A stretch of DNA of 59,996 bases. Origin: JAGOSA01 sp039795715. GTDB taxonomy: Bacteria > Patescibacteriota > Minisyncoccia > Phycocordibacterales > UBA9973. Shown here in pieces: positions 33,786-43,141 of the stretch. The first letter of the stretch is position 1. The number at the start of each line of letters is the position of its first letter. Under the pieces are notes generated by a model that saw only the letters and a list, made by a program, of their open reading frames with translations, was not told the origin of the DNA and ran no database searches. The stretch is taken from contig JBDKLD010000008.1 in the NCBI GenBank assembly GCA_039795715.1, positions 1 through 59,996 on the forward strand, written 5' to 3'. The position numbers were made by a program, and so were the translations under genes.

Positions 33786-34367
33786 TTAAAGCATTGTTTC
33801 GCGGAGGCTGTTGTTGACTTCTTTCACCAAATCTTCGCGACGCATAGCTACTTGCTCAAGTAATTGGTCAGTAATTGGCTCTCTGACAATGCTTCGTTCC
33901 CCACTCTCAGTGACGTACCCAAGGTGGTAGAGAATACGAAATACTGCGAGGAGCTCGAGAGAGGTGACGTTTGAGATGAGCTTTTCTTTACTTTTTTTTG
34001 AGAGGAAATTCATAACCTCTATGATTGCCTCGTAGAGTGGCTCATTTTTCTCTTGTTCTGGTACAAGCCTACGGATGAGGCTCGCGACACGGTGAAGCAT
34101 CGCTAAAGTCGCCATATCTGGCGTCTCGATGCCGAGGAGCAAATCAGTGCTACCTGCCCTATATGCCACCTTGGTATTGATCAGGTCTATGCGGACCACC
34201 ATGTACGGCTGGAGGGCAAAACGGAGCTTGGAAGATAGCTTCCTAACACCACGTGCGTCCGCCTTCACTAGCCCAAAATCCCTCGTATAGAGAGAGATTT
34301 GCTTGTCCGCCTCGCCCCGAGCGTAGCCGCCAAGAACGAGACCTTCAGTGTGGTGGATGTGGTGCAT
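33786..34367 (-). CDS. recO: DNA repair protein RecO
   Basis: 193 residues, shorter than the usual 240. The N-terminal OB fold is clear (EGLVLGGYARGEADKQISLY, FGLVKADARGVRKLSSKLRF, LQPYMVVRIDLINTKVAYRA), followed by a helical domain (MLHRVASLIRRLVPEQEKNE). The zinc-finger Cys residues found in many RecO proteins are missing, as in other short variants. It loads RecA with RecR at gaps. TAAAAT lies 8 nt before the ATG. Confidence 0.88.
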   Translation of the reverse strand: MHHIHHTEGLVLGGYARGEADKQISLYTRDFGLVKADARGVRKLSSKLRFALQPYMVVRIDLINTKVAYRAGSTDLLLGIETPDMATLAMLHRVASLIRRLVPEQEKNEPLYEAIIEVMNFLSKKSKEKLISNVTSLELLAVFRILYHLGYVTESGERSIVREPITDQLLEQVAMRREDLVKEVNNSLRETML

Positions 34368-34381
34368 GGCTGAGTATTTTA

Positions 34382-35014
34382 CTACTTTTCAAAAATCATT
34401 TTATAAAGTTTTTCTGACGCTTCTATTTTTTCTTCAATTTTGTCGCTTGTCGCAATAAGTTTTAACTCTGAATAAAATGTAAGGTCTTCATTCATTATCG
34501 TCGGCAAAGAATCATACACAGACGGTGCCGAATGCCCTTTATGCTTTTCAAACCAAAGGACAACTGAAGTCTGGTAAATGTGTCCTATTTTAATAGTCAC
34601 AGCAACTGGGTCGTCACGGTAGTCTTTCATACTATCAATCCGCGCAGCGTACCAAGCCTGCCATGACTGCCATTCTTCTTTTGACATTGGCAGTTCGCTT
34701 TCGGTAATTTTTGCACAACGTTCAAGAATCTCAGTTCCAATGCCATCAACTTCAAAGAGTACCCGAGCATTACCACGGCGAAGCGACCAAGCATGCTTTT
34801 TCAGATCAACATCCGAAATCGGATAACCAATGTTTGCACCTTCGCAATTTTGTCCGAAAACTATTTCGCGATAGATTTTTCTTGGCTCTTTTAAAACAAA
34901 AAATGTATCCCAATCGCTGTGTTCTTTTTCTTTACCAACAGCACGTGAGCCATGAAGAATAATGGCAAGTGGTTGGTGTTTTTGTTTGAAATAATCGATG
35001 AGTTTTTGTTCCAT
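34382..35014 (-). CDS. Nucleotidyltransferase-domain protein
   Basis: 210 residues from ATG 35014, 4 bp after the upstream gene. The NTP_transf_2 motif is near the start: LAIILHGSRAVGKEKEHSDW, then DTFF (GS...DxD pattern). The rest is helical (SMKDYRDDPVAVTIKIGHIY, WFEKHKGHSAPSVYDSLPTI), like the helical lobe of minimal nucleotidyltransferases. Might modify a nucleotide, RNA or protein. Pairing with the unknown gene upstream may be functional, but it does not look like a classic HEPN/MNT pair. Confidence 0.7.
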   Translation of the reverse strand: MEQKLIDYFKQKHQPLAIILHGSRAVGKEKEHSDWDTFFVLKEPRKIYREIVFGQNCEGANIGYPISDVDLKKHAWSLRRGNARVLFEVDGIGTEILERCAKITESELPMSKEEWQSWQAWYAARIDSMKDYRDDPVAVTIKIGHIYQTSVVLWFEKHKGHSAPSVYDSLPTIMNEDLTFYSELKLIATSDKIEEKIEASEKLYKMIFEK

Positions 35015-35018
35015 GCTT

Positions 35019-35786
35019 TTAATACTTATAGTCGTACGTTTCCAATTCAATTCGGCTATAGTCGATAAGTTTTTTTGCCTGCAAATCGTAGCTGTGAGTT
35101 TGGTAAGGGTTTTCAGGAGCGTCAAGCTTAAATAAATTTTGCTGATAAACATAGACCTGACCTTTGATTGGAACGCCTGGGTAACACCACAAGACCCATT
35201 CTTCTCTACCTTGAATATATTCGTTTGGCAAAGTAAATCTTTTCTTTGAGATGAGGTATAAAATAAAGTGTTCTTCTAGAAAAAAATTCTCTTGCTCTTC
35301 GGTGAGCTCCCTTCCACAGAAAGTGGCGTCCTCTTTTACATACGCTTTGAAAAGCGTGTCATTTTCATACATTTTTTTGAAGCGCTTAAAATCTGCATCA
35401 AAATCACCTCCTTTATAATTGAGATACAGCTGATTCCAAACTTCATAGAAAAATCCATGTTGAATTTGGAAACGATCTTTTTCTTTTAAAAGAAGATTTC
35501 GAAAGCCATTATTGTGTCTCATCACAAGATTCATAAACTTCCCTTTTAAATCAGAAGCTGTCTCTCTTGAATGAAGATAGAGGTAGTCACCATAAATCAT
35601 ATTGAGTCCGATTTTTGGCTCAGATACCTTACTAGGTGAAAAATGCTTTATATACTCCAAGCACTCTGCTGGAGATTGTCCCGTAGCATGATCGACGCGA
35701 GCAAGAGAAATCGGAAAAACCAAAATGCCAAACTCTTTTGGGAGTTTATTGATATCGAAGAAAGTATTTTTTGGTAGATTTTCCAT
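35019..35786 (-). CDS. Hypothetical protein
   Basis: 255 residues from ATG 35786, 1 bp after the ileS stop. Mixed alpha/beta composition, rich in Phe, Tyr and Lys (FGILVFPISLARVDHATGQS, KGGDFDADFKRFKKMYENDT, LKAKK-like ends). No signal peptide or membrane helix, and no family recognised. It is translationally linked to ileS upstream and the nucleotidyltransferase gene downstream. Confidence 0.6.
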   Translation of the reverse strand: MENLPKNTFFDINKLPKEFGILVFPISLARVDHATGQSPAECLEYIKHFSPSKVSEPKIGLNMIYGDYLYLHSRETASDLKGKFMNLVMRHNNGFRNLLLKEKDRFQIQHGFFYEVWNQLYLNYKGGDFDADFKRFKKMYENDTLFKAYVKEDATFCGRELTEEQENFFLEEHFILYLISKKRFTLPNEYIQGREEWVLWCYPGVPIKGQVYVYQQNLFKLDAPENPYQTHSYDLQAKKLIDYSRIELETYDYKY

Positions 35787-35787
35787 G

Positions 35788-38700
35788 CTATTTCTCAATC
35801 TTAACTTTATACATATTTTCCTCTATCTTTATCTCCTGCCCATCATTTTCAGTAAAATTGATTTGTGAGACAAGAACAGTTTTCTTGATGTCATCGGCAA
35901 ACTTCTCGAGAAGTTTTTTGCCATCCTCATTTGTTTCAACTGAAAGTGTAATCACATCGGACGGAGTCAGGCCTGCGGCTTTTCTCATATCTTGAAGCGC
36001 GCGCATCAGTTCACGGGCATTGCCTTCGGCGCGGAGCTCGGGAGTAATGTCGGTTATAAGAGTTACTACTGGAGGTGCCTCATCATTTCCAGACGACGAA
36101 AAGGTAACCTCTTTTACATTCAATTCTTCCATAATTATAGACATAAAATCGATTGCCTTGGCTGATGTACTAAAAGGATATTGTCTTACTAATAATTTTG
36201 AAAGTGGCTGACGAACTTTAATCTGATGTTTTTGGCGTTCCTCAAGACCGTAGCTTACAATTTGTCTAACTTGTTTCATATAATCAATCATCTCTTCATC
36301 AACCGTCATAGCTTCCGGCCAAACCGAAAGATGCACACTCTCCGCATCGTTCGCACCTTTCAATTTCTGCCAAATATCTTCTGCGGTAAACGGCGCAAAT
36401 GGAGCGAGTAATTTGATAAATGTTTTTATCACAAAATAGAGCGTAGCCTTCGCATCTTTATTTCCCTCCTTTATTCTGTCTCGAGAGCGTCGCAGGTACC
36501 AAGTAGAAAGATCGTCTACAAACAGATCGATTGGTCTTGTAGCTTCGACAATATCGTAGTTTTCCATTCCTATAGTAACTTCACCGGCAAGTTGGTTGAG
36601 TCGAGACAGTATCCATACATCGAGCACATTTTCAGATGCAGGAACAGTGTCGTTTTCCAAAGACGTATCTCGATAGAGTTCGTAAAAAGTGAGAACGTTA
36701 TAGAAACGTCCGATCAATTTCTTATTAATATCATCAACAAGTTTTTCAGAAAAATTGGCGTCCTCGCCTTTCATGAGCGGACTCGACATGAGGTAAAGTC
36801 TTAGAGCGTCGACACCATATTTATCGAATAAAATCCACGGATCGGGAAAGTTACCTTTAGACTTTGACATTTTCTGACCATCTTCAGCTTGAAGTGTCCC
36901 CGTTGTGACAACATGTTCAAATGGTGCACGATCAAAAAGGATAGAGGAAATAACAAGTGAGTAATAAAACCAGGTACGGGTTTGGGCAATGTACTCGGCA
37001 ACAAAACCGGCTGGAAAATTTTCTTTTTGCCAACTTGGTCTATCAAACGGAAAGTGATCTTGGGCAAAAGGCATTGAGCCTGATTCAAACCAGCAATCTA
37101 TTACTTCAGGGATGCGTTGATACTCGTCCCCGCTTTCATCGACAAGTGTAATCGCGTCAATGTAAGGTCGATGAAAATCAAGTTCAAAGTTAGCATTATG
37201 CGGAAATGGCACAAAATCAATTTTACGATGCTCAGCATTTTGGAAATAGTGATAGTCCGGAACATTTTTTATGGCATCGAGTGCTGCTTCGGTCGAAAGT
37301 GCTTGCGCACCAGTAGTCAGCAGCCAACTTGGTCCGCCGTGTGTCACAATCAAGATTTTTTTATTCTGATGTTTCTGTTCAAGCTCAAAGATAAAATCGA
37401 GCATGCGCTTGCGCACATCAGCATACGACTCACCACCTTCTGGTGCTAGGAAAAAGTTACTCGTCGTTTTAGGAAAAGCATCATGATAATCATTCCATTT
37501 TTTGCCATCATATTTTGGACCAAGCTTCATTTCAACCAACCGGTCGTCTTCGACGACATCACTCACCTTGAGACCATAATGTGCAGCAACTTCATAAGCC
37601 GTCGACTTGGTACGTGAAAACGGCGAGCTAAAAATGAGATCAATGTCGGTTTCTTGTTTGAGCGCAGCCGCAGCATCTTTCGTCACTTTTTTGCCAGCTT
37701 CAGTGAGCGAAGCATGTTCTCCCGGATCATCAGTAATAAGACCTTTGAGATTTGCATCAGTCTCACCATGGCGCATGACATAGTATGTATTTCCAGATTT
37801 TTTAGTTTTTTTCTTGAGTTCTGCGAGTGAACTGATGAACATTGTTTTGCCTTTTTTATTTTTCCAGATTGGCAAAGGCGAAGCCCAGTAACGATTACGC
37901 GAAATAGTCCAATCGGGCGCACTTTCGAGAATTGCGCCAAAGCGTCCGTCTTTGAGATGCGCAGGTACCCAATTCATTTCCTTGGCATGCTCTTGCAGAT
38001 CTTTTTTTACTTTCTGAATATTTACAAACCATGACGGCAAAGCGTAGTAATATAGCGGAGTTTCGCAACGATAGCAGTGCGGATATGAGTGCACAATTTT
38101 TTCTTTTTCAAAAAGATGGTGATTGTGCGCCAAGTATTTAACAATTTCAATATCACCCGCCTGGTGGTTATCTTTTGGTTTTACAAATTGACCGGCAAAA
38201 TGCGTGACTTCATCCTTAAATCTGCCTTGCGATGTGACGTGGATAATCCAAGGCAGACCTTCTTTCTTGGCTAAGTTCATATCGTCTTCGCCGAAAGCTG
38301 GCGCAATGTGAACAATCCCAGTACCCGCATCAAGTGTCACAAAATCCGCGCCAACTACTGACCAAAGTTTATCGGTTTTAATTGCATCATCATGTGTATA
38401 GTAGTCGAAAATCGGCTCGTACTTTTTACCGACAAGATCTTTGCCTTTTACTTCACCGATTACCTCATGAGCAACTTTGACAACTGTGATTCTTTCTTTT
38501 GCCAAAATGTAGGTTGCTTCTTCGATTTTGATTTTTACGTAGTCAAACTCCGGATTGACTGCGAGCGCTACGTTACCGGGCAACGTCCATGGCGTCGTAG
38601 TCCATGCGATCAAATACGTTTTTGGTTCTCCGACGATTGCGAATTTTGCGTAGACAGAAATATCGGTGATATCTTTATAACTATTATCCATCGCGATTTC

Positions 38701-39288
38701 AGAATTCGCGATCGGTGTTTCGCAACGCGGGCAATATGCAAGCACTCTCACTCCTTCATATATGAGATCTTTTTTATTTAACTCGGATAGTGCCCACCAG
38801 ACTGATTCAATGAAATTATTATCCATCGTCTTGTAGCCATTATCAAAATCAACCCAACGACCAATACGATCAACGGTCTTTTTCCACTCTCCAACGTACG
38901 TCAAAACTTTACTACGGGCTGTTTCTGTAAACTTTTCTATGCCATATGCCTCAATATCTTTTCTTCCAGATATACCAAGTTCCTTTTCAACAATATTTTC
39001 AATCGGCAAACCATGACAATCCCAACCCCAACGACGAGGAACATGGTAACCTTGCATCGTCTTATAACGACCAACAACATCTTTTGCTGTACTACCAAGG
39101 ATGTGACCATAGTGAGGAAGCCCTGTGGCAAATGGCGGACCATCATAAAATACATAGTTCCCTCTTGGAGAAGACTTAGAGAGTGATTTTTGGAACATAC
39201 CCTCGCTCTGCCAAAAAGCCAAGATTTTTTCTTCGCGCTCAGCTTGGGGAGATTTCTTTTGTTCCTTGGCGTCTTTGTTGATATCCAT
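35788..39288 (-). CDS. ileS: Isoleucyl-tRNA synthetase with inserted histidine-phosphatase domain
   Basis: 1166 residues. All parts of a class I IleRS are present: HIGH box as HYGH (59-62), editing domain with TTTPWTLPGN (230-239) and the GIVHIAPAFGEDD block (324-336), zinc ligands CPRC (186-189) and CYRC (405-408), KMSKS (806-810) and an anticodon-binding helical domain. Between PLPIWKNKKGK (471-481) and HRPYIDAITL (706-715), where IleRS proteins normally run on directly, lies an about 190-residue histidine-phosphatase/phosphoglycerate-mutase-like domain (37219-37797): RHGE 506-509, IFSSPFSRTKST (R559), E586 and VTHGGP (H650). All catalytic residues are kept. The frame is continuous. Confidence 0.95.
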   Translation of the reverse strand: MDINKDAKEQKKSPQAEREEKILAFWQSEGMFQKSLSKSSPRGNYVFYDGPPFATGLPHYGHILGSTAKDVVGRYKTMQGYHVPRRWGWDCHGLPIENIVEKELGISGRKDIEAYGIEKFTETARSKVLTYVGEWKKTVDRIGRWVDFDNGYKTMDNNFIESVWWALSELNKKDLIYEGVRVLAYCPRCETPIANSEIAMDNSYKDITDISVYAKFAIVGEPKTYLIAWTTTPWTLPGNVALAVNPEFDYVKIKIEEATYILAKERITVVKVAHEVIGEVKGKDLVGKKYEPIFDYYTHDDAIKTDKLWSVVGADFVTLDAGTGIVHIAPAFGEDDMNLAKKEGLPWIIHVTSQGRFKDEVTHFAGQFVKPKDNHQAGDIEIVKYLAHNHHLFEKEKIVHSYPHCYRCETPLYYYALPSWFVNIQKVKKDLQEHAKEMNWVPAHLKDGRFGAILESAPDWTISRNRYWASPLPIWKNKKGKTMFISSLAELKKKTKKSGNTYYVMRHGETDANLKGLITDDPGEHASLTEAGKKVTKDAAAALKQETDIDLIFSSPFSRTKSTAYEVAAHYGLKVSDVVEDDRLVEMKLGPKYDGKKWNDYHDAFPKTTSNFFLAPEGGESYADVRKRMLDFIFELEQKHQNKKILIVTHGGPSWLLTTGAQALSTEAALDAIKNVPDYHYFQNAEHRKIDFVPFPHNANFELDFHRPYIDAITLVDESGDEYQRIPEVIDCWFESGSMPFAQDHFPFDRPSWQKENFPAGFVAEYIAQTRTWFYYSLVISSILFDRAPFEHVVTTGTLQAEDGQKMSKSKGNFPDPWILFDKYGVDALRLYLMSSPLMKGEDANFSEKLVDDINKKLIGRFYNVLTFYELYRDTSLENDTVPASENVLDVWILSRLNQLAGEVTIGMENYDIVEATRPIDLFVDDLSTWYLRRSRDRIKEGNKDAKATLYFVIKTFIKLLAPFAPFTAEDIWQKLKGANDAESVHLSVWPEAMTVDEEMIDYMKQVRQIVSYGLEERQKHQIKVRQPLSKLLVRQYPFSTSAKAIDFMSIIMEELNVKEVTFSSSGNDEAPPVVTLITDITPELRAEGNARELMRALQDMRKAAGLTPSDVITLSVETNEDGKKLLEKFADDIKKTVLVSQINFTENDGQEIKIEENMYKVKIEK

Positions 39289-39390
39289 ATCGGTATTTAT
39301 AAACGTAGCCTTATACTAGCAAAATTGAGGTTATTTTGAAATATTGCGTTTGGCACAGAATTTAGTGATAGCAATAAGTAAATATCGGGC

Positions 39391-39418
39391 AATAAAAAAG
39401 CACCCAAAACGAGTGCTT
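39391..39418 (-). terminator. Terminator overlapping the HD-hydrolase stop codon
   Basis: AAGCAC/GTGCTT stem (39398-39403/39413-39418) with a 9-nt loop, followed on the minus strand by TTTTTTATT. The stem includes the TAA of the gene at 39417. The remaining gap to ileS (39289-39390) holds no other feature I can support. Confidence 0.8.
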
Positions 39419-40061
39419 AGATAACATACATAAATCTTCCGATATTTTCTTTTGCCAAATCTTCATATTTTGTAAAGTGGTATGTGCCAAAAATTTTCCG
39501 AGCAAGAAATCGCTTGAGAAATATTTTTTGACCATATATGAATTCACCCCTACTACATACGGCACGATGTTCCCTCGCCAGTTTCTCGGCATTACCTTTG
39601 AACACTTCCCATGGTACAGCTAGAGAAGAGAGGTCGATATCGGTGACAAGCCATTCATCTTCTTTCTCCGGTGCATGATCATGCCTGGTAGCCAGAATGT
39701 ATCGCTCTATGTCGCAAATGTAATTTTCATTTACCCCAAGCTTTGTGAGGCAACTCCTGGCGAGCTTCGCGGAAAGTACTTCATTTTCTGGAAAACCCGG
39801 AATGTAGACTGCGTCATGGAAGAAGAGCGCAGCATAAACATTTTGACGTGCGAGATACCCTTGAGAGTAATCAATTTTTAAAATCCGGAGTACCTTTTCC
39901 AAACAATCAGTGAGGTGAAAAAGTGTATGGTAGTGGCGATGATTTTCGCCGTACATAGCTTTGATACTCGCAATGAGCGATGGCACAAAGATCAACCGAT
40001 CTGGCTTGCAGGTAATATGGCTATTGAATGTCTCGAGAGACAAAGGATCTATTTTTTTCAT
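39417..40061 (-). CDS. Predicted metal-dependent HD-superfamily phosphohydrolase (COG4339-like)
   Basis: 214 residues from ATG 40061. Signature residues of this group: YGENHRHYHTLFHLTDCL, AALFFHDAVYIPG (HD pair), ILATRHDHAP and LVTDIDLSSLA (final Asp). The likely substrate is a nucleotide or phosphorylated small molecule; no family member has a firmly established reaction that I can name. It begins a row of single-gene units each closed by its own terminator. TATAGT lies 14 nt before the ATG. Confidence 0.8.
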   Translation of the reverse strand: MKKIDPLSLETFNSHITCKPDRLIFVPSLIASIKAMYGENHRHYHTLFHLTDCLEKVLRILKIDYSQGYLARQNVYAALFFHDAVYIPGFPENEVLSAKLARSCLTKLGVNENYICDIERYILATRHDHAPEKEDEWLVTDIDLSSLAVPWEVFKGNAEKLAREHRAVCSRGEFIYGQKIFLKRFLARKIFGTYHFTKYEDLAKENIGRFMYVI

Positions 40062-40129
40062 GAGAATTTTTCCCAACTATACTGACATCAAGGAAAATAG
40101 CAAGCGACGGAAAACTACAAAAAGCCATA

Positions 40130-40153
40130 AAAAAGCTCCCTTTATCAGGGAGC
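40130..40153 (-). terminator. Rho-independent terminator
   Basis: GCTCCC (40135-40140), 7-nt loop, GGGAGC (40148-40153), followed on the minus strand by six T. It lies 8 bp after the stop at 40161. Confidence 0.88.
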
Positions 40154-40160
40154 AATGCAA

Positions 40161-40958
40161 TTAGTTATTTTCGTACACTCTTCTTTTCATGTCATTTGGA
40201 ATAATTTTCTGATTGTAGAAAGGAACGGCTTTCATTTTCAGAGCAGATGCCTTGACGTATTCTTTTTTTGCACCAACTGAGCTTTCCCAATTTGGTAATT
40301 GAAGAAGTGTTGAAAACTTCCCTGTTTCCATAAGTGGAAAATAGAACCTATCTAAAAATACTTGCCCAAAATATCCGCGAATCTCATGTTTTTTTATCTC
40401 ATGGACAGCACTGAAAAGTGGCTGGAATGACATTTGATTGAAAACCCGATAACCACTGTTGGCAGCGTTCGCAACTGCATTACTAAATGCAGTAAGATTT
40501 TCTTCTTTTGTTCCGCCACCCGTACTAATTGGTCCAGAAACCAATGCTAATGTGTGCTGGTCGTTTATGACATCAAGTGCAAGTAAAAATGCTTTTTCGA
40601 GGGCATTGTCATACGGCTTGATCGCATAGAGTTTTTCTAGGTGTTCATTGGTCCAATTGTAACGATGCAAAAATTGAAATGTGCCGACTTTCTGACCTAA
40701 AACTTTTGTACCCAAAATAGCAATATGGTCATCGACAAAAGTATCTTTGAAACCGGGAACAAACTTTGGGATAGCAACGAAAGGATGGTCATGGATGTCG
40801 GTTTCGTGGAAACAAATACCGACTATTTCGTTTGTGTCTGAAGCGACTTTCATGAGACGATCGTAGTCTGGATGATCAAAGTAAGGAGCTTCGAGATGTG
40901 TGCCAACTTTGGCAATGAGGGAGAGCAATTCTGGTTTGGTGTCTTTGTATCTTTTCAT
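40161..40958 (-). CDS. Nucleoside 2-deoxyribosyltransferase/DUF4406-like protein
   Basis: 265 residues from ATG 40958; the longer frame reaches back over an A/T-rich promoter-like stretch. The second half resembles the nucleoside-deoxyribosyltransferase/DUF4406 fold: ALVSGPISTGGGTKEENLTA at the first strand and LPNWESSVGAKKEYVKASAL, matching the LPGWE-S-GA--E block that contains the catalytic Glu. The N-terminal 130 residues are not recognised. The next gene upstream is a purine nucleoside phosphorylase, so base or nucleoside salvage is a reasonable guess. TAAAAT lies 8 nt before the ATG. Confidence 0.6.
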   Translation of the reverse strand: MKRYKDTKPELLSLIAKVGTHLEAPYFDHPDYDRLMKVASDTNEIVGICFHETDIHDHPFVAIPKFVPGFKDTFVDDHIAILGTKVLGQKVGTFQFLHRYNWTNEHLEKLYAIKPYDNALEKAFLLALDVINDQHTLALVSGPISTGGGTKEENLTAFSNAVANAANSGYRVFNQMSFQPLFSAVHEIKKHEIRGYFGQVFLDRFYFPLMETGKFSTLLQLPNWESSVGAKKEYVKASALKMKAVPFYNQKIIPNDMKRRVYENN

Positions 40959-41016
40959 GGTATTCGATTTTAAAAATGTTCGTTTGCATAGTATCAAATA
41001 TTAGTGTTTTGTCAAA

Positions 41017-41038
41017 TAAAAAACTCTCTTTCGAGAGT
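41017..41038 (-). terminator. Rho-independent terminator of the nucleoside phosphorylase gene
   Basis: ACTCTC (41023-41028), TTTC loop, GAGAGT (41033-41038), with a T run on the minus strand. It lies 2 bp after the stop. Confidence 0.88.
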
Positions 41039-41039
41039 C

Positions 41040-41906
41040 CTATTTAACCGCGATGATTAAACTCCGAACAACATCCGTAAGCTTGGCGTCATTTTCTTTT
41101 GCCATTCTTGTAACCTCTGAGTGAGAAACCGCATGGGCATTTTCATCAAAATGATTGTTGGTGATGAGCGACACACCAGCGATACTGATTTTCGGATTCT
41201 GAGCTTTAATCGCCCAAACTTCTGGCACAGTAGACATACCGACAGAGTTGAAGCCACGATCCCGCAAGTCTATGGCAGTACAAGGGCTTTCATATTCTGG
41301 GCCTTGAACCGCAAAATAGCTACCTAGGGAATTTGGAAATTTCGCTCTAAAGTACCAATTGAGGTCAAACAAATTTGAACAGTTCACAAATCTTCTATTA
41401 TCTTCAAAGAAAGCGATATTGGGACTTGGAATATTCCCCGCGCAATCTTTCAAGAAAATAATTTTCCCGGCTTCAAAAGTGAGCCCTCCAGCCGCATTGA
41501 GCAAAATAAAATTCTTGGCACCGTAGCGAATGCAAACCCTCATCATAAACGCTGCTTCGTGAGCAGATCCGCTTTCGTAAAAATGATGCCTGCCTTGGAG
41601 AAGCCAGAGCACGAGTCGTCGTGGCTTTTTCTTCTTGCCATCAAACGACTGGTGTACCGTGACTTCAGCAACGACGAGCATACCGATATGGTTTGCGACA
41701 GTTGGCACAGGAAAGCCAATTTTTTTATAAGGAACCATCATGGTAAATCTGCCATTTTTTCGAATCACGTCGAGTAATCCTTCAATTGGCGCACTACCTT
41801 GCTGGATGACAATATCTGGCTTTTCAATACCGCCAGTGGTGAGAATTTTCTGAGCAGAATTTTCAATTCTTTTCTTGTATTTGCTGATGTAGTCTCTATC
41901 TATCAT
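41040..41906 (-). CDS. Purine-nucleoside phosphorylase (PNP/MTAP family)
   Basis: 288 residues with the trimeric PNP blocks: GSAPIEGLL near the phosphate site, LVLWLLQGRHHFYES, FILLNAAGGL, FAVQGPEYESPCTAIDLRDR, GMSTVPEVWAIKA and SLITNNHFDEN. The Asn of SLITN is the purine-contacting residue, which favours inosine/guanosine phosphorolysis over MTA. It releases base and ribose-1-phosphate for salvage, a useful trait in an organism with limited nucleotide synthesis. Single-gene unit with its own terminator. Confidence 0.92.
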   Translation of the reverse strand: MIDRDYISKYKKRIENSAQKILTTGGIEKPDIVIQQGSAPIEGLLDVIRKNGRFTMMVPYKKIGFPVPTVANHIGMLVVAEVTVHQSFDGKKKKPRRLVLWLLQGRHHFYESGSAHEAAFMMRVCIRYGAKNFILLNAAGGLTFEAGKIIFLKDCAGNIPSPNIAFFEDNRRFVNCSNLFDLNWYFRAKFPNSLGSYFAVQGPEYESPCTAIDLRDRGFNSVGMSTVPEVWAIKAQNPKISIAGVSLITNNHFDENAHAVSHSEVTRMAKENDAKLTDVVRSLIIAVK

Positions 41907-41964
41907 ATGTAGTTATTTAAAATTGTTTTGCTATTTCTACATGATATTGGTTATTTTGTCAAAC

Positions 41965-41996
41965 AAAAAAACCGCTCCAAACTGAAGCGATTTTTT
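41965..41996 (-). terminator. Terminator downstream of the DUF4349-like gene
   Basis: CGCT (41973-41976) pairs with AGCG (41986-41989), extended by A-runs and T-runs on both sides; minus-strand readout ends in seven T. The stem is short but the flanking A/T pairs lengthen it. Confidence 0.7.
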
Positions 41997-42008
41997 CATA
42001 ATATTTTC

Positions 42009-43064
42009 TTAAGCAAAAACAAATTTCGGTATGTATCCCCTCCGATTGAGGTAGAAAATCACAAGCAAAGCGAGCACTATAACAATAATTGTCGGATTGA
42101 CAGGAGAAAAGATTTTCGCCAAGCCCCAAACGCTTATCCAGTTGGCATTGATAGTGCCATTTACTGTTTCTATGTTATCAGTGAATGTTTCATCTTGTTT
42201 GACATTGTTATCTTGATTGAGTTTGGCAGCCGCGATTTGGTTATTGTAGTTTTTCTGCTGGGTATTGTAGCTAGTATTTTCTTCGGCTTTCTTTTGCTCA
42301 AGCATTGATTTTTCCCAAATCTTTGTATTTTGCTGTGAAGTCAGCAAGTTCTTCTGTGTTTGGTCAGTTGAGGCAGCAGCTTCTGTTGTCTTGGCGTTTA
42401 TTTCTGTCTGCTTAGTTGCGATTTGCTCATTGAGCGTCGCCAATGTTTGATTGTGCTTTGTGGCTAGCGAAGCCTTGGCTTTTTCAAGCGCAGAAAGGTT
42501 GTTGCTAATATCTTCTGCTTGTTGCTCTATTCCCTGCTTCTGACTGAGAAGGTTTGTTGAAGACTCAGAAACATTTACCAATTTTTCATTGGTTAGGCTT
42601 TCGATTTCATCCTTGAATGCTTCAAACTTAGACTTTGGCACAACAAAAGAAATGTAGCCGTACTTATCTGTGCTACTTATATTATCCACTCGCCCATCCG
42701 CACCTTTGACAATATTCTTGGCGTCTTTGATCACGTCGGCAACATGCCTTGTATAAATCACTGCATTGTAATTTGTCTTGAGGAATTCACGTGTGTCTTT
42801 GTATGAAGATTGTTCATTGTATGGGTATGGATAGATATCCGGCATCATTCCATTACCAGCAGTATCTGTTTCCATCATTGGTGGCATTGTCATCCCTGGA
42901 TATCTATAATTACTACTAGTGCCCATACTCGGACCAACACCAAGTGTAGTACCTAAGTATCCACGAACAAACCAGCCCAAAAAGATGACAGCGACAATCA
43001 CCACAAGCCACGTCACTTTTTTCTTTGAGATTTTAATTATTTTACGAGTGTCATTATTTTCCAT
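42009..43064 (-). CDS. DUF4349-like membrane protein with coiled coil
   Basis: 351 residues from ATG 43064. One helix near the N-terminus (VTWLVVIVAVIFLGWFVRGY), a Met/Pro/Tyr-rich linker, and a ferredoxin-like segment (IYTRHVADVIKDAKNIVKGA, YGYISFVVPKSKFEAFKDEI). A long coiled coil rich in Gln, Asn and Lys follows (about 180-290), then a second helix near the C-terminus (TIIVIVLALLVIFYL). This order matches DUF4349 proteins of unknown function. The coiled coil probably lies outside the cytoplasm between the two membrane anchors. Confidence 0.7.
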   Translation of the reverse strand: MENNDTRKIIKISKKKVTWLVVIVAVIFLGWFVRGYLGTTLGVGPSMGTSSNYRYPGMTMPPMMETDTAGNGMMPDIYPYPYNEQSSYKDTREFLKTNYNAVIYTRHVADVIKDAKNIVKGADGRVDNISSTDKYGYISFVVPKSKFEAFKDEIESLTNEKLVNVSESSTNLLSQKQGIEQQAEDISNNLSALEKAKASLATKHNQTLATLNEQIATKQTEINAKTTEAAASTDQTQKNLLTSQQNTKIWEKSMLEQKKAEENTSYNTQQKNYNNQIAAAKLNQDNNVKQDETFTDNIETVNGTINANWISVWGLAKIFSPVNPTIIVIVLALLVIFYLNRRGYIPKFVFA

Positions 43065-43141
43065 AGTTATATTTTCTATTAGTAATGACCTAATAGTGGC
43101 ATATATATGTTTTTCAGCAAGCACGACCCAGGAAAACGAAA

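Noticed and set aside
35788..39288. Possibility that the phosphatase segment in ileS is a chimeric assembly join
   Set aside because: The reading frame is continuous, base composition does not change visibly at the joins, and both IleRS halves are complete. Read coverage would still be the final test.
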